This document shows, in pieces, positions 35,051 to 44,293 of a DNA stretch of 64,000 nt. The position numbers and the translations under genes were made by a program. The notes under the pieces were generated by a model, which did no database searches, was not told the DNA's origin, and saw only the letters and a list, made by a program, of their open reading frames with translations. Positions within the stretch are counted from its first letter, which is position 1. Each line of letters begins with the position of its first letter. Origin of the DNA: Micromonospora trifolii (lineage in GTDB: Bacteria > Actinomycetota > Actinomycetes > Mycobacteriales > Micromonosporaceae); contig NZ_JAKKFD010000001.1 in NCBI RefSeq assembly GCF_022229005.1, forward strand, positions 62,001 through 126,000. The letters are read 5' to 3'.

Positions 35051-37903
35051 ATGCGTTTCCGCATCCTGGGTCCGACCCAGGTCGTGTTGGCCGACGGGCG
35101 AGAGGTCCCCGTGGGCGGTCCGCGGCTGCGCGCCCTGCTGGCGCTCCTCCTGCTCGACGCGGGCCGGGTGGTCTCCGCCGAGCGGCTGATCGACGGCCTG
35201 TACGGGGAGCATCCGCCGCGGGGAGCGGCCAACGCGCTCCAGTCCCAGGTGTCGCGGCTGCGTCAGGCCCTGCCCGCCGAGCATGACCCGGTCGAGTTTC
35301 ACCCGGCCGGTTATCGCCTGGCAGTGGATCCCGACGATGTCGACGCGTACCGGTTCGAGCGCCTTGCCGAGGCGGGGCGCCGCGCGCTCGCCAGCGGTGA
35401 CTGGCCCCGGGCGGCGACGGTGTTGCGCGAGGCGCTGGAGTTGTGGCGGGGTCCCGCCCTGGCCGATGCCATCGGTGCGGCCGGCGCGCCCGCCCAGGCG
35501 GCCCGGCTGGACGAGCTGCGGTTGGCCGCCATCGAGGACCGGGTCGAGGCGGACCTGGCGTTGGGCGCACAGAGCGCGCTGATCGCTGAGTTGCGGGAGT
35601 TGGTCGTCGCGCATCCCCTCCGGGAGCGCTCGCGGGGCCAGCTCATGCGTGCCCTGGCGGCACTGGGTCGGCCGGCGGAGGCGCTGGCCGAGTTCGAGGA
35701 CGCCCGGCACACGCTGGCCGAGCAACTCGGCGTCGACCCGTCGGCGGAGCTGGCCGCGGTTCACCTGGCGGTGTTGCGCGGTGAGGAACGCGGGTCGGTC
35801 GAACCGGTGCTGCCGGGCCAACTCACCACGTTCGTCGGGCGGGAGGAGGAGCTCAAGCGCGTCGGGGACCTGCTCGTCGAGCGGCGGCTCGTCACCCTCA
35901 CCGGTCCCGGGGGCGCGGGCAAGACGCGCCTGGCGATCGAGGCCGCGGGCCGGGTCGACGGGGAGGTCCGTTTCGTCGAGCTGGCCGGGCTGGCCGACGG
36001 GTCGGACGTTCCGCAGGCGGTGTTGAGCGCGCTCGGCCTGCGCGACGCGGGCCTGCGCGCCCCGGCCGAGCCGGGCTGGCAGACCACCGATCGGCTGGTC
36101 GAGGCGCTCGCCGAGCGGCGACTGCTGCTGGTGCTCGACAACTGCGAGCACGTCCTCGTCGACGCGGCCCGGCTGGCGGCCCGGTTGCTGAGAGCGTGCC
36201 CGGCGTTGCGCGTCCTGGCCACGAGTCGGGAGCCGCTGGGGCTGGCCGGTGAGGCGCTGTGCCCGCTGTCCGGGCTCGCAGTGCCACCGCTCGGCGCGTC
36301 CGCCTTGGACGCCGACGACTACGCGGCGGTCGGCCTCTTCGCTCAGCGGGCCGCCGACGTCGCGCCCGACTTCACCGTGACGCCGGCCAACGTGGAGATG
36401 GTGCTGCGGATCTGCCGCAGCCTGGACGGCCTGCCGCTGGCGATCGAGTTGGCCGCCGCGCGGCTGCGGGCGCTGTCCGTCGCCGAGGTGGCCGCCCGCC
36501 TCGACGACCGGTTCCGGCTGCTGTCGACCGGCAACCGGGCCGCGTCGCCGCGACACCGCACGCTGCGGGCCGTCGTCGAGTGGAGTTGGGATCTGCTCGA
36601 CGACGCGGAACGGAAGGTGGCCCGACGGCTGACCGTCTTCGCCGGTGGGGCGACGCTGGAGGCGGCCGGGCGGGTCTGCGGCCTGCCCACCTTCGAGTTC
36701 GTCGACGCGCTGACCGGTCTTGTCGACAAGTCCTTCGTGGAGATGACCGGCGGCCGGTACCGGATGCTCGAGACGGTCCGGGCCTTCTGCGCCGAGCGTC
36801 TCGCCGAGGCCGGTGAGGCCGATCAGCTCCGTCGCGCGCACACCGCGTACTTCCTGGAATTCGCCTGGACCGCCAGCGACCACCTCCGCTGCGCGGAGCA
36901 GCTGCACTGGCTGCGACGGCTCGACGCGGAGCGGGACAACCTCCATGCGGCGTTGCGGCGGGCCACCGCCGCCGGTGACACGTCCGACGCGGCCGGGCTG
37001 GTCGCGGCCCTGTCGTTCTACTGGTGGCTGCGCGGCATGCGCGGAGAAGGGGCGAGGCTCGCCACCGACGTCCTCGACCTGCTCGGCGCCGAAGCACCGC
37101 CGGGGCTGACCGAGGAGTTCGCCCTCTGCGTCTACAACGCCTCGCTCGCCGGCTCCGGCCCTTTGCCGTCCCTCGGGACGCAGCGGTCCGTGATCCGCAG
37201 CCTCGGCCGGGCGCCCCGACAGCCGTTCCTGCTGTACCTGTCGGGGATCTCGACGGGGCCGCCGTCCGGAGGCGCCGAGGATGTCGACGAGCTGATGGGA
37301 GAGCTGCGACGCCTGGTCGGCGCGGACCCCTGGATCAACGCACTCGGCGCGATGGGCAGCGGCTCGGCGCTCATGTGGAGCGACAAATGGGACCGGGCCG
37401 AGGCCGCGCTGGCCACCGCGCTCGACGGCTTCCGCGGCACCGGGGACCGGTGGGGCACCATGATCACGCTCGGTGCGCTCGGCGAACTGGCCGCCTGGCA
37501 GGGCGATCCGGCGACGGCGGGCGCGCACATGGACGAGGCCATGGGACTGGTCGAGGCGCTCGGGTCGGCCGTCGACCAGGCCGACATGCTGCGTACCCGG
37601 GGCGAGATAAGGCTGCGCGCCGGTGACCTCGCGGCGGCGCACGACGACTTCGCCGGTGCGCTGCTCCTCGCGCAGCGCAGCGGCGCGCCCGAGTTCGTGG
37701 CCAGCGCCCGGCTCGGCCTCGCCCAGGTGGCCCGGGTGCGCGGCGACCTGGCCGCCGCGAGGCGGTTCTGCGAGGAGGCGTTGGCCGGTGGGCTCACCGG
37801 CTGGTACGTCGGCGAGGCCGCCCGTGCGGAGATCATTGTCGTTCTCAAGGAGATCGCCGAGGCGGAGAAGGTCGGTGCGCCGCCGTCAGCGGACGGTGCG
37901 TGA
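35051..37903 (+). CDS. BTAD-domain (SARP/AfsR-like) transcriptional regulator with NB-ARC and TPR
   Basis: 950-aa regulator. The N-terminal OmpR-type winged helix is residues 1-90 (MRFRILGPTQVVLADGREV; ANALQSQVSRLRQAL). The bacterial transcriptional activation domain (BTAD) is about 95-240, starting YRFERLAEAGRRAL and containing LWRGPALAD. The NB-ARC-type ATPase is about 255-560: P-loop TLTGPGGAGKTRLAIE (about 282), Walker B LLLVLDNCEHVL (about 357), a TSREPLGL sensor and CRSLDGLPLAIELAA. The C-terminal ~330 residues are TPR-like. It resembles AfsR and cluster-linked activators of antibiotic genes. It lies 30 bp before a DrrAB-like exporter on the same strand, so that exporter is its likely target or partner. 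Start ATG 35051. Confidence 0.93.
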   Translation: MRFRILGPTQVVLADGREVPVGGPRLRALLALLLLDAGRVVSAERLIDGLYGEHPPRGAANALQSQVSRLRQALPAEHDPVEFHPAGYRLAVDPDDVDAYRFERLAEAGRRALASGDWPRAATVLREALELWRGPALADAIGAAGAPAQAARLDELRLAAIEDRVEADLALGAQSALIAELRELVVAHPLRERSRGQLMRALAALGRPAEALAEFEDARHTLAEQLGVDPSAELAAVHLAVLRGEERGSVEPVLPGQLTTFVGREEELKRVGDLLVERRLVTLTGPGGAGKTRLAIEAAGRVDGEVRFVELAGLADGSDVPQAVLSALGLRDAGLRAPAEPGWQTTDRLVEALAERRLLLVLDNCEHVLVDAARLAARLLRACPALRVLATSREPLGLAGEALCPLSGLAVPPLGASALDADDYAAVGLFAQRAADVAPDFTVTPANVEMVLRICRSLDGLPLAIELAAARLRALSVAEVAARLDDRFRLLSTGNRAASPRHRTLRAVVEWSWDLLDDAERKVARRLTVFAGGATLEAAGRVCGLPTFEFVDALTGLVDKSFVEMTGGRYRMLETVRAFCAERLAEAGEADQLRRAHTAYFLEFAWTASDHLRCAEQLHWLRRLDAERDNLHAALRRATAAGDTSDAAGLVAALSFYWWLRGMRGEGARLATDVLDLLGAEAPPGLTEEFALCVYNASLAGSGPLPSLGTQRSVIRSLGRAPRQPFLLYLSGISTGPPSGGAEDVDELMGELRRLVGADPWINALGAMGSGSALMWSDKWDRAEAALATALDGFRGTGDRWGTMITLGALGELAAWQGDPATAGAHMDEAMGLVEALGSAVDQADMLRTRGEIRLRAGDLAAAHDDFAGALLLAQRSGAPEFVASARLGLAQVARVRGDLAAARRFCEEALAGGLTGWYVGEAARAEIIVVLKEIAEAEKVGAPPSADGA

Positions 37904-37933
37904 CCGGTCAGCGCCCGGCCGCACCGTGGGGGC

Positions 37934-38923
37934 ATGACGACATTCGAGGTGGTCGCCGAGGGTCTGGGTAAGCGGTACGGCCCGACCCGCGCGCTCGACA
38001 CGTTTGACCTGACCGTGCCGCCCGGCACGGTCCACGGACTGCTGGGACCGAACGGCGCGGGCAAGACGACGGCCGTACGGATCCTCACCACGCTGCTGCG
38101 CTTCGACACCGGAAGGGCCACAGTGGCCGGGTACGACGTGCTGCGCCGGCCGGACGAGGTGCGTGCCCGGATCGGGCTGACCGGGCAGTACGCCGCTGTC
38201 GACGAGATCCTCAGCGGCCGGCAGAACCTGGAGCTGTTCGGCCGGCTGTTCCGGCTCAGCCGACGGGAGGCCCGTCGACGCGCCGCCGAACTGCTGGAAC
38301 GGTTCGGGCTCGACGAGGCGGCGGGCCGGTCCGCCGGTGAGTACTCGGGTGGGATGCGTCGCCGACTGGACCTCGCCGCCAGCCTGATCCGCACGCCGCG
38401 CGTGCTGTTCCTGGACGAGCCGACGACCGGCCTGGACCCGCGCAGCCGCAACCAGGTGTGGGACCTGGTGCGCGGTCTCGTGGCGGACGGGACGACCGTG
38501 CTGCTCACCACGCAGTACCTGGAGGAGGCCGATCAGCTCGCCGACCGGATCTCGGTGATCGACGCCGGTCGGGTGGTGGCCGAGGGCTCACCGGACCAGC
38601 TGAAGGCGATGACGGGCGGCGACCGGATCGAGGTGGTGGTCCGCGACGCGGCCGAGCTGAGCCGGGCGGCCCGCCTCGTCGCGCCGCTCTGCGGCGCTGA
38701 GCCCGAGCTCGACCCGGAGGTTCGACGGCTCAGCGTGCCGGTGGTCGATCGCGTCGCCGGCCTGGTCGACGTGGTGCGCGCGCTGGACGACGCCGGGATC
38801 GCGGTCGAGGACATCGGCCTGCGGCGCGCGACGTTGGACGAGGCGTTTCTGCACCTGACCGGGCACCGGCCGGACGAGGCCCGCGAGCCCGTCGCCGCGG
38901 GACGAAAGGCGGAGGTGGCATGA
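37934..38923 (+). CDS. Daunorubicin-resistance-type ABC exporter ATPase (DrrA-like)
   Basis: 329-aa ABC ATPase of the DrrA family. Walker A is LGPNGAGKTTAVRIL (about residues 37-51). The Q-loop region is IGLTGQYAAVDEILSGRQNL, whose wording is characteristic of DrrA proteins. The signature is YSGGMRRRLDLAASL, Walker B is VLFLDEPTTGLDPRSR, and the switch region is LLTTQYLEEADQLADRI, with Gln at the usual His position as in DrrA. The C-terminal ~90 residues contain the DrrA tail (GIAVEDIGLRRATLDEAFLHLTG). The stop overlaps the permease start by 4 nt (ATGA), so they form one transporter exporting a hydrophobic compound or self-made antibiotic. Substrate not known. Confidence 0.94.
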   Translation: MTTFEVVAEGLGKRYGPTRALDTFDLTVPPGTVHGLLGPNGAGKTTAVRILTTLLRFDTGRATVAGYDVLRRPDEVRARIGLTGQYAAVDEILSGRQNLELFGRLFRLSRREARRRAAELLERFGLDEAAGRSAGEYSGGMRRRLDLAASLIRTPRVLFLDEPTTGLDPRSRNQVWDLVRGLVADGTTVLLTTQYLEEADQLADRISVIDAGRVVAEGSPDQLKAMTGGDRIEVVVRDAAELSRAARLVAPLCGAEPELDPEVRRLSVPVVDRVAGLVDVVRALDDAGIAVEDIGLRRATLDEAFLHLTGHRPDEAREPVAAGRKAEVA

Positions 38924-39705
38924 CCACGGCAATCGCTGACGGCTGGACGATGACCCGGCGGAACATGACCCACGTGGTTCGCGCGCCGGAGGAGCTGATC
39001 CTCTACTTCTCGCTGCCGATCATGTTCGTGCTGGTCTTCGGGTACGTGTTCGGCAGCGGCATGCAGGTGGCGGGCGGTGGCGACTACCGCGAGTTCCTGC
39101 TGCCTGGGGTCTTCGTGATGACGATGCTCTACGGGCTGGGGGCCACCGCGACCGGCGTGGCGCTGGACCTCAGCCGGGGTGTGGTCGATCGGTTCCGGTC
39201 GACGCCGATGGCACGGTCCGCCCTGATGACCGGTCGCAGCGCCGCCGATCTGCTGCGCGCCCTGCTGGAGATGTCCACCCTCCTGGTGTGTGGCCTGCTC
39301 GTCGGGTGGCAGTGGCGACAGGGTGTCGGCAAGGCATTGCTCGCCGTCGGGCTCCTCCTGCTGCTGCGAATCGCGATCACCTGGGTCGGGATCTACCTGG
39401 CGTTGCTGGTCCGCAACCCGGACACGGTCGGTGTGATCGTCTTTCCGGCGGCGTTTCCGTTCACCGCGATCTCCAACGTCTTCGTGTCGCCCGAGCTGAT
39501 GCCGTCGGTCATCGGGACGATCTCGGAGTGGAATCCGTTGTCGGCCACTGTCGCGGCGATCCGCGAACTGTTCGGCAACCCGGGCCTGGGCGGCGACTCC
39601 TGGCCGGCGGAGCACGCGATGCTGTTGGCGGTGCTGTGGCCGGTGCTGCTGATCGCGACGTTCGCCCCGCTGGCCGTGCGCCGCTACCAGCGGTTGAGCC
39701 GCTGA
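38920..39705 (+). CDS. ABC-2 type exporter permease (DrrB-like)
   Basis: 261-aa membrane partner of the preceding ATPase. An N-terminal cytoplasmic helix (DGWTMTRRNMTHVVRAPEELI) is followed by six hydrophobic helices, the first LYFSLPIMFVLVFGYVFGSG and the last LLAVLWPVLLIATFAPLAV. The conserved DrrB/ABC-2 segments are FLLPGVFVMTMLYG, GVVDRFRSTPMARSALM and FPFTAISNVFVSPELMPS. Coupled to the ATPase gene by a 4-nt overlap. Together the two would form a 2+2 homodimeric-type exporter in the cytoplasmic membrane. Confidence 0.92.
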   Translation: MTTAIADGWTMTRRNMTHVVRAPEELILYFSLPIMFVLVFGYVFGSGMQVAGGGDYREFLLPGVFVMTMLYGLGATATGVALDLSRGVVDRFRSTPMARSALMTGRSAADLLRALLEMSTLLVCGLLVGWQWRQGVGKALLAVGLLLLLRIAITWVGIYLALLVRNPDTVGVIVFPAAFPFTAISNVFVSPELMPSVIGTISEWNPLSATVAAIRELFGNPGLGGDSWPAEHAMLLAVLWPVLLIATFAPLAVRRYQRLSR

Positions 39706-39724
39706 CCCCGGCCACCTGCCACTG

Positions 39725-40960
39725 TCAGCGGCGAGCCCGCAGGGCGTAGAGGGCGGCGCCGACGGCGAGCACACCGAAGCCGGTGAGGACGCTGCCCAGC
39801 GGCAGGTTGACAGCCAGCAGCAGACAACCGAAGAGCCCCAGACCGGCGAGCACCCGGACCGGCAACCGCCGGTCCGGGTCCCGGCCCACCGTGAGCGCCG
39901 CCGCGTTGGTGATCGCGTAGTAGACGAGCACGGTGCAGCTGGAGAAGCCGATCGCGCCGCGGACGTCGCCGAGCAGCACCACCGCTATCACCACGGCCGC
40001 GACCGCCAGTTCGGCGCGGTGCGGCACCTGGTGCACCTGGTGCACGGCGGCCAGCGCGCCGGGCAGGTCACGGCGGCGGGCCATGGCGAGGGTGGTCCGG
40101 CCGACCCCGGCGACCAGTGACAGCAACACCCCGACGACCGCGATGGTGGCACCGGCGCGGACCACCCACGCCAGGCCGGGCAGCCCGGCGGCGGTCACCA
40201 CGTCGACCAGGGGCGTTGCGGAGTCGGCCAGCCGGTCGGCACCGAGCACGCCGAGGGCGACCACGGCCAGCACCAGGTAGATCGCGAGCACCACCCCGAG
40301 GGCCAGCGGCACCGCGCGCGGGATGGTCCGCCGCGGGTCGCGGACCTCCTCGCCGAGCGTGGCGATCCGGGCGTACCCGGCGAAGGCGAAGAACAGCAAC
40401 CCGGCGGCGGTGAGCACTCCCCGCGCGGAACCGCCTGGCTCGCCGAGCCGGTCCAGGTGCACCGGTCCTTCGACCAGGCCGACGACAGTGACGAGCGCCA
40501 GCACCGCGAGCACCAGCGCGACCAACGCCCTGGTCACGGTGGCGGTCTTACCGATACCGCGCAGGTTCACGGCGGTCACCGCGAGCACCGCGCCGACGGC
40601 GACCAGCCGGGCCTGACCCGGCCAGAGGTACGCCCCGACGGTCAACGCCATCGCCGCACAGCTCGCCGTCTTGCCGACCACGAAGCCCCAACCGGCCAGA
40701 AACCCGGCGAACGGTCCGAGGCGCTCCCGGCCGTAGACGTAGGTGCCGCCGGACTCCGGGTAACGGGCCGCGAGCCGCGCCGAGCTGGTCGCGTTGCAGA
40801 AGGCGACGAAGCCGGCCAGCGCCAGCGCGGGCAGCAGGCCGGCGCCGCCGGCCGCCGCCGCGGCCGGGCCGAAGACCACGAAGACGCCCGCGCCGAGCAT
40901 CGAGCCCAACCCGATGACAACCGCATCGGGTACGCCCAGCCGCCGCGCCAGTTGGTCCAC
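39725..40960 (-). CDS. APC-family amino acid permease
   Basis: 411-aa transporter with about 12 hydrophobic helices. The first helix carries the APC glycine motif (VIGLGSMLGAGVFVVFGP). Then come FVAFCNATSSARLAARYPESGGTYVY, the conserved loop after helix 2, and in helix 6 the LLFFAFAGYARIATLGEEVRDPRRTIPRA segment typical of APC exchangers. The GTG at 40960 (VDQLARRLGVPDAVV) is chosen because it lies 12 nt after the PAP2 stop codon; a longer frame would overlap the PAP2 gene by about 70 nt. Substrate is probably an amino acid or amine and cannot be named. It is probably co-transcribed with the PAP2 gene. Confidence 0.88.
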   Translation of the reverse strand: MDQLARRLGVPDAVVIGLGSMLGAGVFVVFGPAAAAAGGAGLLPALALAGFVAFCNATSSARLAARYPESGGTYVYGRERLGPFAGFLAGWGFVVGKTASCAAMALTVGAYLWPGQARLVAVGAVLAVTAVNLRGIGKTATVTRALVALVLAVLALVTVVGLVEGPVHLDRLGEPGGSARGVLTAAGLLFFAFAGYARIATLGEEVRDPRRTIPRAVPLALGVVLAIYLVLAVVALGVLGADRLADSATPLVDVVTAAGLPGLAWVVRAGATIAVVGVLLSLVAGVGRTTLAMARRRDLPGALAAVHQVHQVPHRAELAVAAVVIAVVLLGDVRGAIGFSSCTVLVYYAITNAAALTVGRDPDRRLPVRVLAGLGLFGCLLLAVNLPLGSVLTGFGVLAVGAALYALRARR

Positions 40961-40971
40961 GGACCGAAACC

Positions 40972-41739
40972 CTAGGGGTACGAGGTGAACGGCCGGTCCC
41001 ATCCGCGGAGCCGGCCGGGGAGCGGCACGCCGTCCCACGGCGCCCGGTGCAGCAGCCGGTCCAGGAGCAGGCCCAGCAGCAGCCCGGCCACCGAGTCGGT
41101 CAGCCAGTGCCAGCCGAGGTACGTGGTGGTGGTGAGGACTACCAGCGGCGGCACGACGCGGATCACCGTGACGAGCCGGGTCGGTAGTTGGCGGCCGAAA
41201 CTACGGGCCAGCGGGGCGAGCAGCAGCGCGATGACGCCGTACCAGACGATGGCGTTGGCGACGTGCCCCGACGGGTAGGACTGGGCGAACCGCACCGGCA
41301 GGTCGTGGTGGAACAGCGGCAGGGTGTGCTCGGGCGTCAGGAACGGCTCCTTGACGCTGGCGCTCGGTGCCGCCCGCGCCGTCCAGATCTTGAGCGGGCC
41401 GATCGTCAGGTTGGTCAGCAGGAACGCGACCACCGGCGGCAGGATCGGTCGCACCGACCGCAGCCGGACGGCCAGCAGCACGCCCAGCCCGGCGGCGATC
41501 AACGTCAGCGGGGTGCCCTGGCCGAGGAAGTTCAGCACCCGGGCGACCCAGTACGCGGCGGCCGGCCGGTGCCCGTCGGCCCAGTCGGCGACCGCCCGGT
41601 CCAACCCGAAGAGCTGGTCGGCGGCGAGCGCCACGGTCAACCCGGCCAGACCGACCAGGAGGAGCGCGTCGAACCACCAGCCGGCCGGGCGGACGGGCCG
41701 TAGCCGCAGGTCACGTCGTACCGCTGTGGGTTTGAGCAC
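40972..41739 (-). CDS. PAP2-superfamily membrane phosphatase
   Basis: 255-aa integral membrane phosphatase. The three PAP2 motifs are visible: KIWTARAAP (motif 1, KxxxxxxRP-like with Ala before Pro), SYPSGHVAN (motif 2, with the acid-base His) and YLGWHWLTDSVAG (motif 3, with the nucleophilic His in HWLTD). Six hydrophobic helices are arranged around them. Active sites face outside, so undecaprenyl-pyrophosphate or phosphatidic-type lipids are the likely substrates. The APC permease gene starts 12 nt downstream. The start ATG at 41739 is 90 bp from the divergent DUF4032 gene. Confidence 0.9.
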   Translation of the reverse strand: MLKPTAVRRDLRLRPVRPAGWWFDALLLVGLAGLTVALAADQLFGLDRAVADWADGHRPAAAYWVARVLNFLGQGTPLTLIAAGLGVLLAVRLRSVRPILPPVVAFLLTNLTIGPLKIWTARAAPSASVKEPFLTPEHTLPLFHHDLPVRFAQSYPSGHVANAIVWYGVIALLLAPLARSFGRQLPTRLVTVIRVVPPLVVLTTTTYLGWHWLTDSVAGLLLGLLLDRLLHRAPWDGVPLPGRLRGWDRPFTSYP

Positions 41740-41829
41740 GCGACCACGCTACCGGCCCGACGCGAGGCCGGGGTGTGCGGCGCTGTGGGCCCAACCACGA
41801 TCAGGGGCGGATGCGGGGGGCGACCAGTC

Positions 41830-43053
41830 ATGCTTGTGCCCGTGCGGATCACGTCTGCCCTCGTGGACCCGGCGCTGCTCGACCTGCCCTGGTCGACACC
41901 GCTGGAGGAGTGGCCTGCCCAACACCTGGTGGCGCTGCCGCAGGGCATCTCCCGGCACATCGTCCGGTTCGTCCGGTTGGGCGACTACGTGTACGCGTTC
42001 AAGGAGACCCGCGAGCGGATCGCCGAGCGGGAGTACGACCTGCTCCGAGCCCTGGAACGGATCGACTTTCCCTCGGTCGAGGCGGTGGCGGTCGTCGCCG
42101 ACCGGCAGACCGAGGACGGGGAGCCGCTCGAATCGGTGCTGATCACCCGGCACCTGCAGTTCTCGCTGCCGTACCGGGCGCTCTTCTCGCACACCCTCCG
42201 GCCGGAGACGATGAGCCGGCTGCTCGACGCCCTCGCCGCCCTGATCGTGCGAATGCACCTGACCGGCTTCTTCTGGGGCGACTGCTCGCTGTCGAACACG
42301 CTGTTCCGGCGGGACGCGGGCGCCTTCGCCGCCTACCTGGTGGACGCGGAGACGGGCGCCCTGCACAACAAGCTCTCCAACGGTCAGCGTGGCGAGGACC
42401 TGGAGATCGCCCGGGTGAACATCTTCGGTGAGGCGCTGGACCTGCAGGCCGCCGGCCTGCTGCACGAGTCCATCGACCCGGAGGTGGTCTGCGAGGAGGT
42501 CGTGCAGCGCTACGAGCGGCTCTGGCACGAGATCACCTACGAGCAGGCAATCGAGCGGGAGGCCCGGCACGACATCGAGGGCCGGATCCGCCGCCTCAAC
42601 GAGCTGGGCTTCGACGTCGCCGAGGTGGCCATGTCGTCCATCGACGACGGGCGGTTCCTGGTCCGGCCGAAGGTCGTCGACGCCGGCTACCACACCCGGC
42701 GGCTGCTGCGGCTGACCGGGCTGGACGCCGAGGAGAACCAGGCCCGCAAGCTGCTCAACGACCTGGACGCCTACCGCGCGGAGAGCGACCTGATCGACGA
42801 GCAGCAGGCAGCCCACCGCTGGCTCACCGAGGTCTTCGAGCCGGTGGTCCGGGCCGTCCCCGCGCACCTGCGCCGCAAGCTGGAGCCGCAGGAGCTGTTC
42901 GCCCAGATCATCGAGCACAAGTGGCTGCTCTCCGAGCAGGCCGGCCGCGACGTCGGGATGCGCCACGCGGTCCAGTCGTATCTGTCCGACGTGCTGGTGC
43001 ACCGCCCCGACGAGCAGGCCGTCCTCGGCGTGGAAGTCCCCGCCATCAGCTGA
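41830..43053 (+). CDS. DUF4032 domain protein (kinase-like fold)
   Basis: 407-aa soluble protein. The first half resembles a lipopolysaccharide-kinase/protein-kinase-like fold: a conserved lysine in YVYAFKETRERIAEREYDLL (about residue 59), the catalytic-loop analogue FFWGDCSLSNTLFRRD (about 151-166) with D-x-x-x-x-N spacing, and a metal-binding position in AYLVDAETGA. The second half (about 250-400) is the DUF4032 region proper, all helical, with RKLEPQELFAQIIEHKW. Phosphotransfer is suggested by these motifs but the substrate is not known. ATG 41830 lies behind a GGGGGG tract. Confidence 0.9.
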   Translation: MLVPVRITSALVDPALLDLPWSTPLEEWPAQHLVALPQGISRHIVRFVRLGDYVYAFKETRERIAEREYDLLRALERIDFPSVEAVAVVADRQTEDGEPLESVLITRHLQFSLPYRALFSHTLRPETMSRLLDALAALIVRMHLTGFFWGDCSLSNTLFRRDAGAFAAYLVDAETGALHNKLSNGQRGEDLEIARVNIFGEALDLQAAGLLHESIDPEVVCEEVVQRYERLWHEITYEQAIEREARHDIEGRIRRLNELGFDVAEVAMSSIDDGRFLVRPKVVDAGYHTRRLLRLTGLDAEENQARKLLNDLDAYRAESDLIDEQQAAHRWLTEVFEPVVRAVPAHLRRKLEPQELFAQIIEHKWLLSEQAGRDVGMRHAVQSYLSDVLVHRPDEQAVLGVEVPAIS

Positions 43054-43167
43054 GCTGGGCCTCCGCTTGCTCCGCCGCCTGACGTTGGCGGTGTGTGGTG
43101 GATGCCTTTGGAGCTGATGTCGCAAACGAATCGGCGCACGGCCTCACGTCCGGTCGCCCAACCCGCG

Positions 43168-43186
43168 GTGACGGGACGCCCCGTCA
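43168..43186 (-). terminator. Hairpin at the end of nagA
   Basis: GTGACGGG (43168-43175) pairs with CCCGTCAC (43179-43186) across a 3-nt loop. The arm includes the nagA stop codon, so it would form as the amino-sugar operon ends. Confidence 0.6.
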
Positions 43187-44293
43187 CTCCACCCAGGAGC
43201 CTGCCCGCAGCACCCGCACCACGTTGAGGTCGTCGTCGAGCACCACCAGGTCGGCGCGCAGGCCCACCTGGAGGGACCCGACCCGGTCGCCCAGGCCGAT
43301 GGCCCGCGCCGGGGTGGTGGCCACCATCCGTGCGGCGTCGGCGATCGGGATTCCGGCGTTCACGGCGTGCCGCAGCGCGGCGTCCATGGTCAGCGTGCTG
43401 CCGGCGATCGCACCGTCGCGGGCGAGCCGGGCCACCCCGTCGGCGACGGTGACGGCCTGGCCACCCAGCTCGTACTCGCCGTCGGGCATGCCGGCGGCGG
43501 CCATCGCGTCGGTGATCAGCGCGGCGCGGTCCGGGCCGGCGGTCGCGGTGACGAAGGTCAGCATGCCGTCGTGCAGGTGCACCCCGTCGGCGACCATCTC
43601 GCAGATCACTGTGGGCGCGTCGAGCAGGGCCACCACCGGCCCCGGCTCACGGTGGTGCACCGGCCGCATCCCGTTGAACAGGTGGGTGCCGACACTGGCG
43701 CCGGCGGCGACCGCGGCGCGGGTCTGCTCGTACGTGGCGTCGGTGTGGCCCACCGCCGCCACCACCCGCTGCGCGGTGAGCAGCTTGATCGCCTCCAGCG
43801 CGCCGTCGCGCTCCGGGGCGAGGGTGACCATCCGGATCGCGCCCCGGCCCAGCTCGATCAGCTCGGTCAGCTCGTCGGTCGACGGGTCGCGCAGGTACTC
43901 CGGGTTCTGCGCGCCGCAGCGGGCGGCCGACAGGTACGGCCCCTCGAAGTGGATTCCCGCCAACACGCCCTCGTCGACCAGCGGGGCGAACGCCTCGGTG
44001 GCCGTACGCATCAGCGGAAAGGGCGCGCTGACCAGGCTGGCCAGCAGCGTGGTGGTGCCGTGCGAGAGGTGGAAGTCGGCCGCCGCGCGGGCCTCGTCGG
44101 CGTCACCGGTGGTGAAGGTGTGCCCGCCACCGCCGTGCGTGTGCATGTCGACGAACCCGGGCAGGATCCAGTGCCCGTCGCGCACCGACGGATACTCGGC
44201 CACCGCTGTGATCCGATCGCCGTCCCACTCGACGCAGCCCTGTCGGACGACTCCGGTCGGGGTCACCACTCGGCCGTCAACCCGTACGGTCAT
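43184..44293 (-). CDS. nagA: N-acetylglucosamine-6-phosphate deacetylase
   Basis: 369-aa amidohydrolase that converts GlcNAc-6-P to GlcN-6-P and acetate. The metal and substrate motifs are all in place: GFVDMHTHGGGGH (about residues 46-58), GIHFEGPYLS (about 111-120), VGHTDATYEQ, the GTHLFNGM block, DGVHLHDGML and the catalytic Asp in ALITDAMAAAG. Length is normal. The ATG overlaps the end of the ROK kinase gene by 4 nt (ATGA), making it the last gene of the operon SIS - ROK - nagA. A hairpin covers the stop codon. Expression is probably controlled by the divergent DeoR-type regulator upstream. Confidence 0.94.
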   Translation of the reverse strand: MTVRVDGRVVTPTGVVRQGCVEWDGDRITAVAEYPSVRDGHWILPGFVDMHTHGGGGHTFTTGDADEARAAADFHLSHGTTTLLASLVSAPFPLMRTATEAFAPLVDEGVLAGIHFEGPYLSAARCGAQNPEYLRDPSTDELTELIELGRGAIRMVTLAPERDGALEAIKLLTAQRVVAAVGHTDATYEQTRAAVAAGASVGTHLFNGMRPVHHREPGPVVALLDAPTVICEMVADGVHLHDGMLTFVTATAGPDRAALITDAMAAAGMPDGEYELGGQAVTVADGVARLARDGAIAGSTLTMDAALRHAVNAGIPIADAARMVATTPARAIGLGDRVGSLQVGLRADLVVLDDDLNVVRVLRAGSWVE

